Source: Bacteroidota bacterium
Lineage (GTDB): Bacteria; Bacteroidota; Bacteroidia; Flavobacteriales; Weeksellaceae
Direction: 5' to 3'
DNA length: 64,000 nucleotides
Assembly (NCBI GenBank): GCA_018902795.1
Contig: JAHIQD010000019.1
Span: forward strand, 186,001-250,000
Positions 44,277-52,313 of the stretch are shown one piece after another. The position numbers were made by a program, and so were the translations under genes. Numbering within the stretch: the first letter of the stretch is position 1; every line of letters begins with the position of its first letter. Under the pieces are notes generated by a model, which saw only the letters and a list, made by a program, of their open reading frames with translations, had not been told where the DNA came from and made no database searches.

Positions 44277-44752
44277 TATATTCCTTTTTTTCCTGCAAGA
44301 ATCATTGCGATCATTTTCACTTTTCTGTTTTCCCGGGTTTCGGGTTTTTTGGCTTCCACAATCCAGCGGATGTATTCTTTTCTGTGGGTGTAACTCATCG
44401 CATCAAACATTTCCTTCGCCGGAAGATTTTCTTCAAAAACGGCTTGCACATCTTCTGGTATTTCCACAGTTCTTTCTTCTCTGTCTTCCCAGATTTTCAC
44501 TGAGACTTCTTCCCCAAAGGATTTCCCTAGCTTTTTTCGTACTTCCTGCGTAAGGCCCAGCATGTGAAAATCACTTTTCATCCTCACCAAACTTCCGCGG
44601 TATTCTACTTTGTTATCGAACAGCGCTTTGATTTTAACCTGTCCTTTTTTGCCATAGGTTTCTTCCACAGAAAAAGGAAACGCAATATATGCGGCGTTCA
44701 TTTCACCGTGTTGTAAAATTATTCCTTTAAATGAAATATATTCCTGTGTCAT
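44276..44752 (-). CDS. DUF1905/YdeI-type protein
   Basis: A 158-aa protein with an N-terminal DUF1905 beta-barrel-like domain (AAYIAFPFSVEETYGKKGQVKIKA) and a C-terminal YdeI/OmpD-associated segment (FDAMSYTHRKEYIRWIVEAKKPETRENR). Family members are linked in the literature to bacteriocin tolerance, with no biochemical role known. First gene of a two-gene operon with the GNAT acetyltransferase. A perfect -7 box (TAAATTTG, 44772-44779) lies 19 nt upstream. Confidence 0.88.
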   Translation of the reverse strand: MTQEYISFKGIILQHGEMNAAYIAFPFSVEETYGKKGQVKIKALFDNKVEYRGSLVRMKSDFHMLGLTQEVRKKLGKSFGEEVSVKIWEDREERTVEIPEDVQAVFEENLPAKEMFDAMSYTHRKEYIRWIVEAKKPETRENRKVKMIAMILAGKKGI

Positions 44753-44771
44753 CTTATTTTTAAACTGAATT

Positions 44772-44779
44772 CAAATTTA
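44772..44779 (-). promoter_or_regulatory. -7 box for the DUF1905-GNAT pair
   Basis: TAAATTTG on the minus strand, exact TAnnTTTG match. Confidence 0.6.
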
Positions 44780-44824
44780 ATTAAAATCACGGCATAAAAA
44801 TGGAATGCTGTTCAAAAAAATATC

Positions 44825-45247
44825 ATGAAAAACATTTTAAAAAATCTTTTTTTAGTTTTAGGATTATTAGTGATTGCCGGTTGCTCGTCAACAAATCCTG
44901 TTTCAGACAATATCAACCGCAAATGGATGTTGACTGAATTTCAGGATTTCACCAAAGATTTTTTAGTGCAAAAAGGGGCCAATTTAGATTTGAGTCATAA
45001 AGGACAGTACGGTGCAAAGATGGGTTGTAACAGGATGTTTATGAAAGCAGATTTTAAGGCGGACGGAACGGTTGTCTTTTCACAAATCGGAAGCACCATG
45101 ATGTTTTGTGAGGACGCGATGAAACTTGAAGATGCTTTCGGTAAAGCATTACCGGTGATGACCCGATATAAAATTGACGGACATTTTTTAACGCTTACGT
45201 CAAAAGACGGAAGTACAATGAAATTCGTGGCTGCAGACTGGGATTAA
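44825..45247 (+). CDS. META-domain lipoprotein (HslJ-like)
   Basis: A 140-aa lipoprotein: signal peptide and lipobox AGC (Cys20), then a META domain with the KWMLTEF start, MGCNRMFMKADF and TMMFCEDAMKLEDAF motifs. HslJ-type META proteins are linked to heat shock and novobiocin resistance in E. coli; the biochemical role is unknown. The two Cys residues in the domain could form a disulfide in the periplasm. SemiSWEET follows 18 bp later. Confidence 0.88.
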   Translation: MKNILKNLFLVLGLLVIAGCSSTNPVSDNINRKWMLTEFQDFTKDFLVQKGANLDLSHKGQYGAKMGCNRMFMKADFKADGTVVFSQIGSTMMFCEDAMKLEDAFGKALPVMTRYKIDGHFLTLTSKDGSTMKFVAADWD

Positions 45248-45265
45248 TTTTTTTTAAATACTTGA

Positions 45266-45538
45266 ATGATGAACATCAACCCTGAAATTATCGGATTTGT
45301 AGCTGGAGGTTTATCTTCGGCGCTTTTCGTTCCGCAAATCATTAAAATCCTAAAAGAAAAATCGGCGGAGGAAATATCGGTAATAACCTGTATTATTGGA
45401 ATTGTGAGCAGCGGACTTTGGCTGTGGTTCGGAATTGAAATCAGTCATATTTCAATGATTGTCACCAACAGTATTTCAGTGGTTGCGACCTTTATTTTGA
45501 TTGTTCTAAAACTCATTTATAATAAAGAAAAAAGCTAA
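45266..45538 (+). CDS. SemiSWEET-type sugar transporter
   Basis: A 90-aa membrane protein with three helices and the PQ-loop (FVPQIIKILKEKSAEEIS) of the SemiSWEET/MtN3 family. Homodimers form a sugar uniporter; the substrate here is unknown. Two adjacent Met codons (45266 and 45269) could start it. It sits 33 bp upstream of hflX in the same direction, probably a loose operon without functional link. Confidence 0.88.
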   Translation: MMNINPEIIGFVAGGLSSALFVPQIIKILKEKSAEEISVITCIIGIVSSGLWLWFGIEISHISMIVTNSISVVATFILIVLKLIYNKEKS

Positions 45539-45571
45539 TTTTGTAAAAATCAGATCAGAGAAATAAAATAT

Positions 45572-46801
45572 ATGCTCGATAATAAAGAACATTTGTACGA
45601 AAAAGCAGTTTTGGTAGGCGTTATTACCCAAAACCAGGACGAGGAAAAACTTATTGAATATATGGATGAGCTGGAGTTTCTTGCCTTAACAGCAGGCGCT
45701 ACAGTGGTAAAACGGTTTACCCAAAAACTCACCCAGCCGGATTCGAAAACATTTATCGGAAGCGGAAAAGCTCAGGAAATAAGAGATTATGTCAAAGAAA
45801 ATAATATAGGAACGATCATATTTGATGATGAGCTTTCGCCTTCGCAGCTGAAAAATCTCGAAAGGGAAATTGAAGTGAAAATTCTCGACAGAACTAATCT
45901 TATTCTTGATATTTTTGCTCAGCGTGCTCAAACTTCCTATGCCAGAACTCAGGTTGAATTGGCTCAGTATCAATATCTTTTGCCAAGACTTACCAGAATG
46001 TGGACTCACCTTGAAAGACAAAAAGGAGGAATTGGGATGAGAGGTCCGGGGGAAACGGAAATTGAAACCGACAGAAGGATCATCCGCGACCGGATATCGT
46101 TGTTAAAAGAAAAACTGAAAACTATTGACCGCCAAATGGCGACTCAGCGTAACAACCGGGGAAAAGTGGTGCGTGCGGCGCTTGTAGGTTATACCAACGT
46201 TGGTAAATCAACTTTGATGAACGCGATTTCGAAATCGGAGGTTTTTGCAGAAAATAAACTGTTTGCGACGCTTGATACCACGGTGAGAAAAGTAGTGATT
46301 GGGAATTTGCCTTTTTTACTGACGGACACGGTTGGTTTCATCAGAAAGCTGCCGACGCAACTGGTCGAAAGTTTTAAATCTACACTGGATGAAGTTCGGG
46401 AAGCCGATTTGCTTATTCACGTCGTGGATATTTCCCACGAAAGTTTCGAAGATCATATCGATTCTGTGAATCAGATTTTAATGGAAATCAATGCACATCA
46501 GAAACCGATGATTATGGTTTTCAATAAAATTGACGATTTCAGTTACGAGAAAAAAGAGGAAGATGATTTAACGCCGGAATCGCGAAAAAACATTTCACTT
46601 GAAGAATGGCAGAAAACATGGATGGCGAAATCGAAATTTCCAACCGTTTTTATCTCGGCTTTAACAAAGGAAAACTTCCCTGAAATGAAGAAGATGATTT
46701 ACGATGAAGTTTTAAAAATTCATATTTCAAGATTCCCGTACAATGATTTTCTTTTTGAATATTATGATGATGAAGAATCCAATGATCAGCCGGCAGAATA
46801 A
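45572..46801 (+). CDS. hflX: Ribosome-associated GTPase HflX
   Basis: A 409-aa GTPase that splits stalled 70S ribosomes under stress. The N-terminal HflX domain has TVVKRFTQKLTQPDSKTFIG and the glycine-rich GGIGMRGPGETEIETDRR; the G domain has GYTNVGKST (G1), DTVGFIRKLP (G3) and NKID (G4). The C-terminal tail is acidic. The start ATG gives the usual N-terminus. The AlkD-like gene begins directly at its stop codon. Confidence 0.95.
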   Translation: MLDNKEHLYEKAVLVGVITQNQDEEKLIEYMDELEFLALTAGATVVKRFTQKLTQPDSKTFIGSGKAQEIRDYVKENNIGTIIFDDELSPSQLKNLEREIEVKILDRTNLILDIFAQRAQTSYARTQVELAQYQYLLPRLTRMWTHLERQKGGIGMRGPGETEIETDRRIIRDRISLLKEKLKTIDRQMATQRNNRGKVVRAALVGYTNVGKSTLMNAISKSEVFAENKLFATLDTTVRKVVIGNLPFLLTDTVGFIRKLPTQLVESFKSTLDEVREADLLIHVVDISHESFEDHIDSVNQILMEINAHQKPMIMVFNKIDDFSYEKKEEDDLTPESRKNISLEEWQKTWMAKSKFPTVFISALTKENFPEMKKMIYDEVLKIHISRFPYNDFLFEYYDDEESNDQPAE

Positions 46802-47521
46802 ATGTTAACGCATTCAGAAGAAATAAAAGAAGCCTTACAGATGCTTTCCGTGAAGGAAAAAGCCGAGTTTTTCCCGCGGTTTTTCAAAGCAGGAAAAGGA
46901 GAATATGCAGAAGGTGACGAGTTTATCGGAGTAACAGTTCCGGATCAGAGAAAAGTTGCAAAGGAATATGCAGGGAAAATTTCTCTCGAAGAATTACGCA
47001 AATTATTGTCGTCAAAAATTCATGAGCACCGCCATTGTGCGCTGTTGATGTTGGTTTCAAAATTTGAGAAATCTAAAAATCCTGGTGAGCAATCTAATAT
47101 TGTTAAATTTTATCTGAAAAACAAAAAGTACATCAACAATTGGGATTTGGTAGATAATTCCTGCTATAAGATTTTGGGCAGATTTTGTTTTGAAAATAGT
47201 GACGGCAGCATTTTAAGAAATCTTTCAGATGAAGATCATTTGTGGAGCAAAAGGATGGCGGTTGTTGGGACGATGTATCATGTAAAAAGAGGTGAATTCA
47301 GTCTGATGAAAGAATTTGTGCTGAAAAACCTTCATAATCCGCATGATTTAATGCACAAAGCCAACGGTTGGCTTCTCCGAGAAATGGGACAGAAAAATGA
47401 AAATGAACTTCTCGGGTTTTTAAATCTCCACTACAAAAAAATGCCAAGGACTTCCCTCCGTTACGCCATCGAAAAACTGGACGAAGATGTCAGGCAGGAT
47501 TATTTAAAAGGACGGATGTAA
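46802..47521 (+). CDS. DNA alkylation repair protein (AlkD-like)
   Basis: A 239-aa all-helical HEAT-like repeat protein of the DNA alkylation repair family (AlkC/AlkD). Typical segments are FIGVTVPDQRKVAKEY, EHRHCALLMLV, INNWDLVDNSCYKILG and WSKRMAVVGTMYHVKRGEF. AlkD glycosylases excise bulky N3 and N7 alkyl bases without base flipping; substrate range here is assumed. The ATG follows the hflX stop with no gap and its stop overlaps the next gene by one base. Confidence 0.92.
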   Translation: MLTHSEEIKEALQMLSVKEKAEFFPRFFKAGKGEYAEGDEFIGVTVPDQRKVAKEYAGKISLEELRKLLSSKIHEHRHCALLMLVSKFEKSKNPGEQSNIVKFYLKNKKYINNWDLVDNSCYKILGRFCFENSDGSILRNLSDEDHLWSKRMAVVGTMYHVKRGEFSLMKEFVLKNLHNPHDLMHKANGWLLREMGQKNENELLGFLNLHYKKMPRTSLRYAIEKLDEDVRQDYLKGRM

Positions 47522-47859
47522 TGGAAAACACCTTTTATCTGAGGGAGATTTTTCATTACTTCCTGCATTTTGTTTTTCCTTTGCTTATTGCTAAAGTTTT
47601 CTTTAAGAAGAACTGGCAGAAAGCATATTTGCTGATGTTGGCAACAATGATTGTGGATGTTGATCATGTTTTTGCAAACCCGGTATTTGATCCGAACAGA
47701 AGCAGTGTTGGGTTTCATCCTTTACACCGCTATTCAATGGTGGTGCTGTATTTTCTGGGAACGGTTTTCCTCAAGGGGAATTACAGGATTATTGCTGTAG
47801 GACTGCTTTTTCACATGATCACAGATTTTCAGGATTTTTATCTCTGGAAATATTTCTGA
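47521..47859 (+). CDS. DUF6122-type membrane protein
   Basis: A 112-aa membrane protein with about three to four helices and conserved polar residues: MIVDVDHVFANP, GFHPLHRYS and LLFHMITDFQD. This His/Asp pattern matches a Bacteroidota family I recall as DUF6122 and resembles YdjM/LexA-regulated membrane hydrolase-like proteins. Function unknown; the clustered His and Asp could bind metal. One-base overlap with the AlkD-like gene. Confidence 0.8.
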   Translation: MENTFYLREIFHYFLHFVFPLLIAKVFFKKNWQKAYLLMLATMIVDVDHVFANPVFDPNRSSVGFHPLHRYSMVVLYFLGTVFLKGNYRIIAVGLLFHMITDFQDFYLWKYF

Positions 47860-47936
47860 TATTTTTCGATAAGATTTATCTAAAACATTTTCATTTTTGA
47901 TAGATTTTTTGTATAATTGTGGAAATCTCACTTTTT

Positions 47937-49013
47937 ATGAAATTAAAAAATATTTTAAACTGGACGGTCGTCTTCCCGGTTTTGTCGTCGGTATTTTACC
48001 TAGGCGGGTTTCTTACTGACACTGTTTTCGCAAATATAGCCGGTGCATTTCTATTATTCGCAACGGTTTTAGCCGCCGTACATCACGCCGAAGTAGTGGC
48101 TCATAAAGTAGGCGAACCTTACGGAACCATTATTCTCGCAATCTGTATCACCATTCTTGAAGTAGGTTTAATTATTTCTTTTATGCTTTCGGGCGGAGAA
48201 GGAGCAATGACTTACGCACGTGACACTGTTTTTGCCGCAGTGATGCTTATTCTCAACGGTATTCTGGGCATCTGTATCTGGGTGGGCAGCAGGAAATACA
48301 AAGAGCAGTTATTCATGCGGAGTTCTGCCACAACCTATCTTGTGAGTTTAGTTGCTATTCTGGTACTGACTCTTATTTTACCTAATTATACCTCCAGTGT
48401 ACGGGGTCCGTTTTATACCAATGCCCAGCTGGCTTTTGTTTCCCTGGCCTGTTTGGTGATATATGCTTCATTTCTGATGTTTCAGACGGTTCGTCACCGC
48501 AATTATTTTATTGTAGAAGAAGAGGATCATACGACTCACGAAGCAGATCCGCCAAGCAATACAAAAACGGTGGCCAGTTTGGTGCTGCTAATTATCTGTC
48601 TTGCAGTAGTTATTTTTATGGCCAAAGGACTTTCACCGGTTATCGAAGATTTTGTAGAAAACATCGGTGCTCCAAGAGCTTTGGTTGGGGTTATTATTGC
48701 ATCGGTGGTGCTGTTGCCTGAAGGTTTGGCAGCAATCCGGGCGGCCAAAAACAATCAGATTCAGTCCTCTATTAATTTGGGATTAGGTTCTGCATTGGCA
48801 AGTGTCGGATTAACAATTCCGGCAGTTTCCCTGGTGTGTATTGTTTATGATATCCCTTTTGTTCTGGGACTGGACATGAAATCCATTATCCTCCTCGCAT
48901 TGTCGGTATTTACAGTGATGCTTTCACTCAGCAGGGGAAAGACCAATCATCTTTATGGTACCGTACTTCTTGTCAATTTGGCCGCGTACATTTTCACGGT
49001 CATTGTGCCTTAA
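47937..49013 (+). CDS. Calcium/proton antiporter (ChaA/CaCA family)
   Basis: A 358-aa polytopic membrane protein with about eleven helices in two homologous halves, each with an acidic exchange motif: AEVVAHKVGEPYGTIILA in the first and VVLLPEGLAAIRAAKNN in the second, followed by GLGSALASVGLTIPA. It exports Ca2+ or Na+/K+ for H+. Start ATG 47937 chosen over an in-frame GTG at 47919, which lies inside a degenerate -7 box (TATAATTG). Confidence 0.9.
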   Translation: MKLKNILNWTVVFPVLSSVFYLGGFLTDTVFANIAGAFLLFATVLAAVHHAEVVAHKVGEPYGTIILAICITILEVGLIISFMLSGGEGAMTYARDTVFAAVMLILNGILGICIWVGSRKYKEQLFMRSSATTYLVSLVAILVLTLILPNYTSSVRGPFYTNAQLAFVSLACLVIYASFLMFQTVRHRNYFIVEEEDHTTHEADPPSNTKTVASLVLLIICLAVVIFMAKGLSPVIEDFVENIGAPRALVGVIIASVVLLPEGLAAIRAAKNNQIQSSINLGLGSALASVGLTIPAVSLVCIVYDIPFVLGLDMKSIILLALSVFTVMLSLSRGKTNHLYGTVLLVNLAAYIFTVIVP

Positions 49014-49107
49014 CAAGATTGATATAATAATATGGTGAATTTTTGGAAAGCCGAAAATTCACCATTCACTTCCATGGTGAAATTTAAATTTGCAGGTAAT
49101 CACCAGT

Positions 49108-49485
49108 TTACCTTCTCGCCATTTCCATTTTATAACCCATTAAATTGGCTATATTGGTTGCTTTATAAATTGCGGTTTCCGCCATTTCGCCGTTGAAGTT
49201 TTCTTCCACGGTGTCCGTCCACAGTTTTATCCAGTGTTCAAAATGATGCTTTTCTATCGCCACCTTTTCATTTACAGGAAAGTGCATCGCCATCGGATTT
49301 CCTTTGTAGGAGACCTGTCCGAAGAGTAAAGTTTCCCAAAACGAATACATTTTCGGTAAATGATTCGTCCAGTTCACTTTCGCCACATCATTGAAAAAGA
49401 AACCGATCGTTTCGTCATTTGCTACCTTATCATAAAATTTATTGACCAGAAGTTCAATATCTTCTCTTGTCTCCAGTTTTTTCAT
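49108..49485 (-). CDS. Group III truncated haemoglobin
   Basis: A 125-aa 2-on-2 globin. The FFFNDVAKVNWTNHLPKMYSFWETLL segment and the proximal His81 in KHHFEHWIKLW fit group III (Campylobacter Ctb-like), where the globin modulates oxygen or NO chemistry in the cytoplasm. The -7 box on the minus strand (TAATTTTG, 49490-49497) ends 4 nt before the ATG, predicting a leaderless transcript. Divergent from the YkgJ-type gene, with a repeat element between. Confidence 0.92.
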   Translation of the reverse strand: MKKLETREDIELLVNKFYDKVANDETIGFFFNDVAKVNWTNHLPKMYSFWETLLFGQVSYKGNPMAMHFPVNEKVAIEKHHFEHWIKLWTDTVEENFNGEMAETAIYKATNIANLMGYKMEMARR

Positions 49486-49489
49486 GGTT

Positions 49490-49497
49490 CAAAATTA
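49490..49497 (-). promoter_or_regulatory. -7 box for truncated haemoglobin
   Basis: TAATTTTG on the minus strand, exact TAnnTTTG match, 4 nt from the ATG at 49485. Confidence 0.55.
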
Positions 49498-49556
49498 AGA
49501 CATTTAAAACATTCGGGCTTATGATTCTGATCATTAATCATTTGGGCGGACAATTC

Positions 49557-49636
49557 GCGCTATCCGCTCATACTCCTCAGTCGGCGGCTTCACTTCGTTC
49601 CGCCTCCTCCTTGCGGGGTAACCGCTGCTATCGCGG
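49557..49636 (+). repeat. Intergenic repeat, copy 2 (with 9305-9380)
   Basis: Shares the CTAT-C-CT..ACTCCTC left block and the GCGGGGT--CCG-TGCTATC--CGC right block with 9305-9380, same order and orientation. It ends 48 bp before the -7 box of the YkgJ-type gene. The segment is markedly richer in G+C than its flanks. Confidence 0.6.
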
Positions 49637-49684
49637 CCGCGGGATCTTCCTCATAAGAAAATCAGTTTTCCAAAAAATATCCCT

Positions 49685-49692
49685 TATTTTTG
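49685..49692 (+). promoter_or_regulatory. -7 box for the YkgJ-type gene
   Basis: TATTTTTG, exact TAnnTTTG match, ending 4 nt before the ATG at 49697; leaderless transcript expected. Confidence 0.6.
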
Positions 49693-49696
49693 CACC

Positions 49697-50188
49697 ATGA
49701 ATCTGGAGTTCTATAAAAGTCAGGCCATTTTAAAACAGAAAGAACACAAAAAGTTCCTCGACAATCTCAAAAAGCGCCCACCTAAAAATCTCGATTATGC
49801 CGTACAGGAAACCCACGACGAGGTTTTCAGCAAGATTGACTGTCTTCAGTGTGCCAACTGCTGCAAAACAACAGGCCCGCTTTTCACGGAGAAAGACATC
49901 GAAAGAATTTCCAAACATCTGAGAATAAAACCAGCAGATTTTGAAGCGAAATATTTAAGAACAGATGAAGACAGCGACAAGGTTCTGCAAAATCTTCCGT
50001 GCTGGTTTCTGAATGCTGATAATACCTGCTCCATCTATGAAGTAAGGCCCAAAGCCTGCCGCGAATTCCCCCATACTGACCGGAAAAAAATTTATCAGAT
50101 CAATCATCTCACCATAAAGAACACATTAATCTGTCCTGCCGCATTTGAATTTGTGGAGCGGATTCAAAAAAATTTAGAGAAAAAATAA
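49697..50188 (+). CDS. YkgJ-family cysteine-cluster protein
   Basis: A 163-aa protein of the YkgJ family with the Cys pattern CLQCANCC (about 50-57), CWFLNADNTC, and CREFPH, plus LICPAA near the end, consistent with a zinc or Fe-S binding site. Function unknown. The N-terminal 40 residues are Lys-rich (KEHKKFLDNLKKRPPKN), perhaps nucleic-acid or ribosome binding. Monocistronic with a leaderless-type promoter. Confidence 0.88.
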   Translation: MNLEFYKSQAILKQKEHKKFLDNLKKRPPKNLDYAVQETHDEVFSKIDCLQCANCCKTTGPLFTEKDIERISKHLRIKPADFEAKYLRTDEDSDKVLQNLPCWFLNADNTCSIYEVRPKACREFPHTDRKKIYQINHLTIKNTLICPAAFEFVERIQKNLEKK

Positions 50189-50298
50189 AAACTCTAAACA
50201 AAATCACAAACTTTAATAAATTCAGTTAAAGTTCTCTCCATCGTATAATTCAGGAAAAAAAGCAGCGTTATACTCATATTAATCTTAAAAAATATATT

Positions 50299-50580
50299 AT
50301 GAAAAAGTCGTTGTTAGCAATTGTGTTTTTAGCCGCAGGTGTAAGTTTAGCCAATGCGCAAAGCACAGAAAAAGCAAGAAAATTAAAGACGGACAAAGCT
50401 GTAAAAACTGAAGTGAAAGCTGAAGTAAATACTGAAAGTGCAGCTGTAGTTGCAGCTCCGACCTTTAAAAAGGAAGTCCTGGAAGTTAAAAAAGTCGGCG
50501 AAACTGCCGCATTAAAAACAGAGACAGCAGCTGAATTAAAAACAGAATCAGCAGCCCTAAAACCTGGAGAAAAAAATTAA
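50299..50580 (+). CDS. Small secreted Lys/Glu/Ala-rich protein
   Basis: A 93-aa exported protein: signal peptide about 1-20 (SLANAQ) and a low-complexity mature part built from Lys, Glu, Thr and Ala, with an imperfect repeat of the TETAAELKTESAALK type. No family recognised; proteins with this composition are often intrinsically disordered. It has a clear signal peptide and a strong terminator, so it is probably a real gene. Not linked to neighbours. Confidence 0.7.
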   Translation: MKKSLLAIVFLAAGVSLANAQSTEKARKLKTDKAVKTEVKAEVNTESAAVVAAPTFKKEVLEVKKVGETAALKTETAAELKTESAALKPGEKN

Positions 50581-50610
50581 AAGACAGTAATAAAAAAGGA
50601 AAGTGAAAGG

Positions 50611-50639
50611 AAGTCCTGCAATTTGGCAGGACTTTTTTT
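50611..50639 (+). terminator. Terminator of the small secreted protein gene
   Basis: AAGTCCTGC (50611-50619), loop AATTTG, GCAGGACTT (50626-50634), followed by T residues. Confidence 0.9.
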
Positions 50640-50655
50640 GTTTTTCAACCAAAAT

Positions 50656-50683
50656 AAAAAGCATTGAAAAATCAATGCTTTTT
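50656..50683. terminator. Second hairpin, bidirectional type
   Basis: AAAAAGCATTGA (50656-50667), loop AAAA, TCAATGCTTTTT (50672-50683). Lies between two convergent genes and can act in both directions. Confidence 0.75.
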
Positions 50684-50733
50684 ATCCTTTCATTTTACTT
50701 TTTTCCCATTATCCCGGGACAGGATTTATCAAG

Positions 50734-50764
50734 AAAAAAGTCCGGGAAATTTCCCCCGGACTTT
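50734..50764 (-). terminator. Intrinsic terminator of gdhA
   Basis: Arms 50737-50746 (AAAGTCCGGG) and 50755-50764 (CCCGGACTTT); read on the minus strand the stem is followed by a T-run, six bases after the gdhA stop. Confidence 0.88.
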
Positions 50765-50769
50765 CTGTT

Positions 50770-52128
50770 TTATACGACTCCCTGAGCCAGCATTGCCTCG
50801 GCAACTTTCACGAAACCTGCGATGTTTGCACCTTTCACGTAGTTCACATAGCCGTTTTCTTCTTTACCGTAATCTCTGCACGCTTTATGAATTCCGATCA
50901 TGATTTCTTTCAGTCTTGCATCCACTTCTTCTGATGACCAGTTCAAACGGATAGAATTTTGCGTCATTTCCAGCCCTGAAGTGGCAACACCACCCGCGTT
51001 GGAAGCTTTCCCCGGAGAGAAAAGAACTTTATTGTCTAAGAAATAATTGATAGCATCTAAAGTTGAAGGCATATTTGCAGCCTCAGTAACACAGATTACT
51101 CCGTTTGCTACGAGGTTTTTAGCATCTTCTAAATGAAGTTCATTTTGGGTTGCAGCAGGAATTGCTACATCACATTTCACTTCCCACGGACGTTTTCCTG
51201 CATGGAATTCTGCACTCGGGAATTTCTTCACATAATCTTCAGCGCGGTTGTTTCCGGAAGCGCGAAGTTCTAATAAATAATCAATTTTTTCGCCGGTAAT
51301 ACCGTCTTTATCGTAAACGTAACCGTCCGGTCCGGATATTGTAACTGCCTTTCCACCAAGTTCTTCTACTTTTTTCACTACACCCCAGGCAACATTTCCG
51401 AAACCTGAAACACTTACTGTTTTTCCTTTGAAATCCTGACCGATGGTTTTCAGCATCTGTTCAGCAAAATAAACAACACCATAACCTGTAGCTTCCGGGC
51501 GGATTAATGAACCACCGTAAGCCAGACCTTTTCCGGTAAGAACTCCTGTAAATTCATTTCTGATTTTTTTATACTGACCGAATAAATATCCGATTTCTCT
51601 TGCTCCAACACCAATATCTCCCGCAGGAACGTCAGTTTCAGGACCAATATGTTTGCACATTTCTGTCATGAAAGCCTGGCAAAAACGCATCACTTCCATA
51701 TCCGATTTTCCTTGCGGATCGAAATCTGAACCTCCTTTTCCACCACCCATTGGCAAAGTAGTTAAAGAGTTTTTGAAAGTCTGTTCGAAAGCTAAAAATT
51801 TAAGAACGGATAAATTTACCGTAGGATGAAAACGGATACCTCCTTTATATGGACCGATCGCAGAGTTCATTTGAATTCTGTACCCTCTGTTTACCTGAAT
51901 TTCACCTTTATCATCAACCCATGGAACACGGAAAATAATCGTTCGCTCAGGTTCAGCCATTCTTTCCAAAAGCTTCATTCCTGTGTATTGTTTTCTGGTG
52001 GAGATAAAAGGAATTACAGTGACTGCAACTTCCTTCACAGCCTGAAGAAATTCCGGTTCATTCGGGTTTTTTGCCTCAATTCGGGCAATGAACTCCTGAA
52101 TTTTTTGCTCTACGTTATAGTTTTCCAT
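50770..52128 (-). CDS. gdhA: Glutamate dehydrogenase (probably NADP-dependent)
   Basis: A 452-aa hexameric GDH of the class I type: catalytic region MGGGKGGSDFDPQG (with the conserved Lys/Asp), the 2-oxoglutarate site around 90-200, and a Rossmann domain with VSGFGNVAWGVVKKVEELGG. Assimilates ammonia into glutamate. Length and the absence of an insert match the NADP-specific enzymes. A promoter with TTG-N19-TAAATTTG lies upstream and a terminator downstream, so the gene is monocistronic. Confidence 0.95.
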   Translation of the reverse strand: MENYNVEQKIQEFIARIEAKNPNEPEFLQAVKEVAVTVIPFISTRKQYTGMKLLERMAEPERTIIFRVPWVDDKGEIQVNRGYRIQMNSAIGPYKGGIRFHPTVNLSVLKFLAFEQTFKNSLTTLPMGGGKGGSDFDPQGKSDMEVMRFCQAFMTEMCKHIGPETDVPAGDIGVGAREIGYLFGQYKKIRNEFTGVLTGKGLAYGGSLIRPEATGYGVVYFAEQMLKTIGQDFKGKTVSVSGFGNVAWGVVKKVEELGGKAVTISGPDGYVYDKDGITGEKIDYLLELRASGNNRAEDYVKKFPSAEFHAGKRPWEVKCDVAIPAATQNELHLEDAKNLVANGVICVTEAANMPSTLDAINYFLDNKVLFSPGKASNAGGVATSGLEMTQNSIRLNWSSEEVDARLKEIMIGIHKACRDYGKEENGYVNYVKGANIAGFVKVAEAMLAQGVV

Positions 52129-52150
52129 AAAGGTTAATTATTATTGTCAA

Positions 52151-52180
52151 CAAATTTAATTTTTTTTTCAAAACTTGCAA
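52151..52180 (-). promoter_or_regulatory. Promoter of gdhA (-33 TTG, -7 TAAATTTG)
   Basis: On the minus strand TTG (52180-52178), 19-bp spacer, TAAATTTG (52158-52151), giving a leader of about 20 nt. One of the few promoters here with both boxes at consensus spacing. Confidence 0.65.
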
Positions 52181-52313
52181 GATAAATTTTGGTTATTGCT
52201 AAAATATTAATCATTTTACAGTTTATTTTTATTAAATTGATAATTTTAACACTTATAATGGCAATTATTGAATGTTATGCAAATATTAATAAATTTTTAA
52301 AAATGTGATTATG

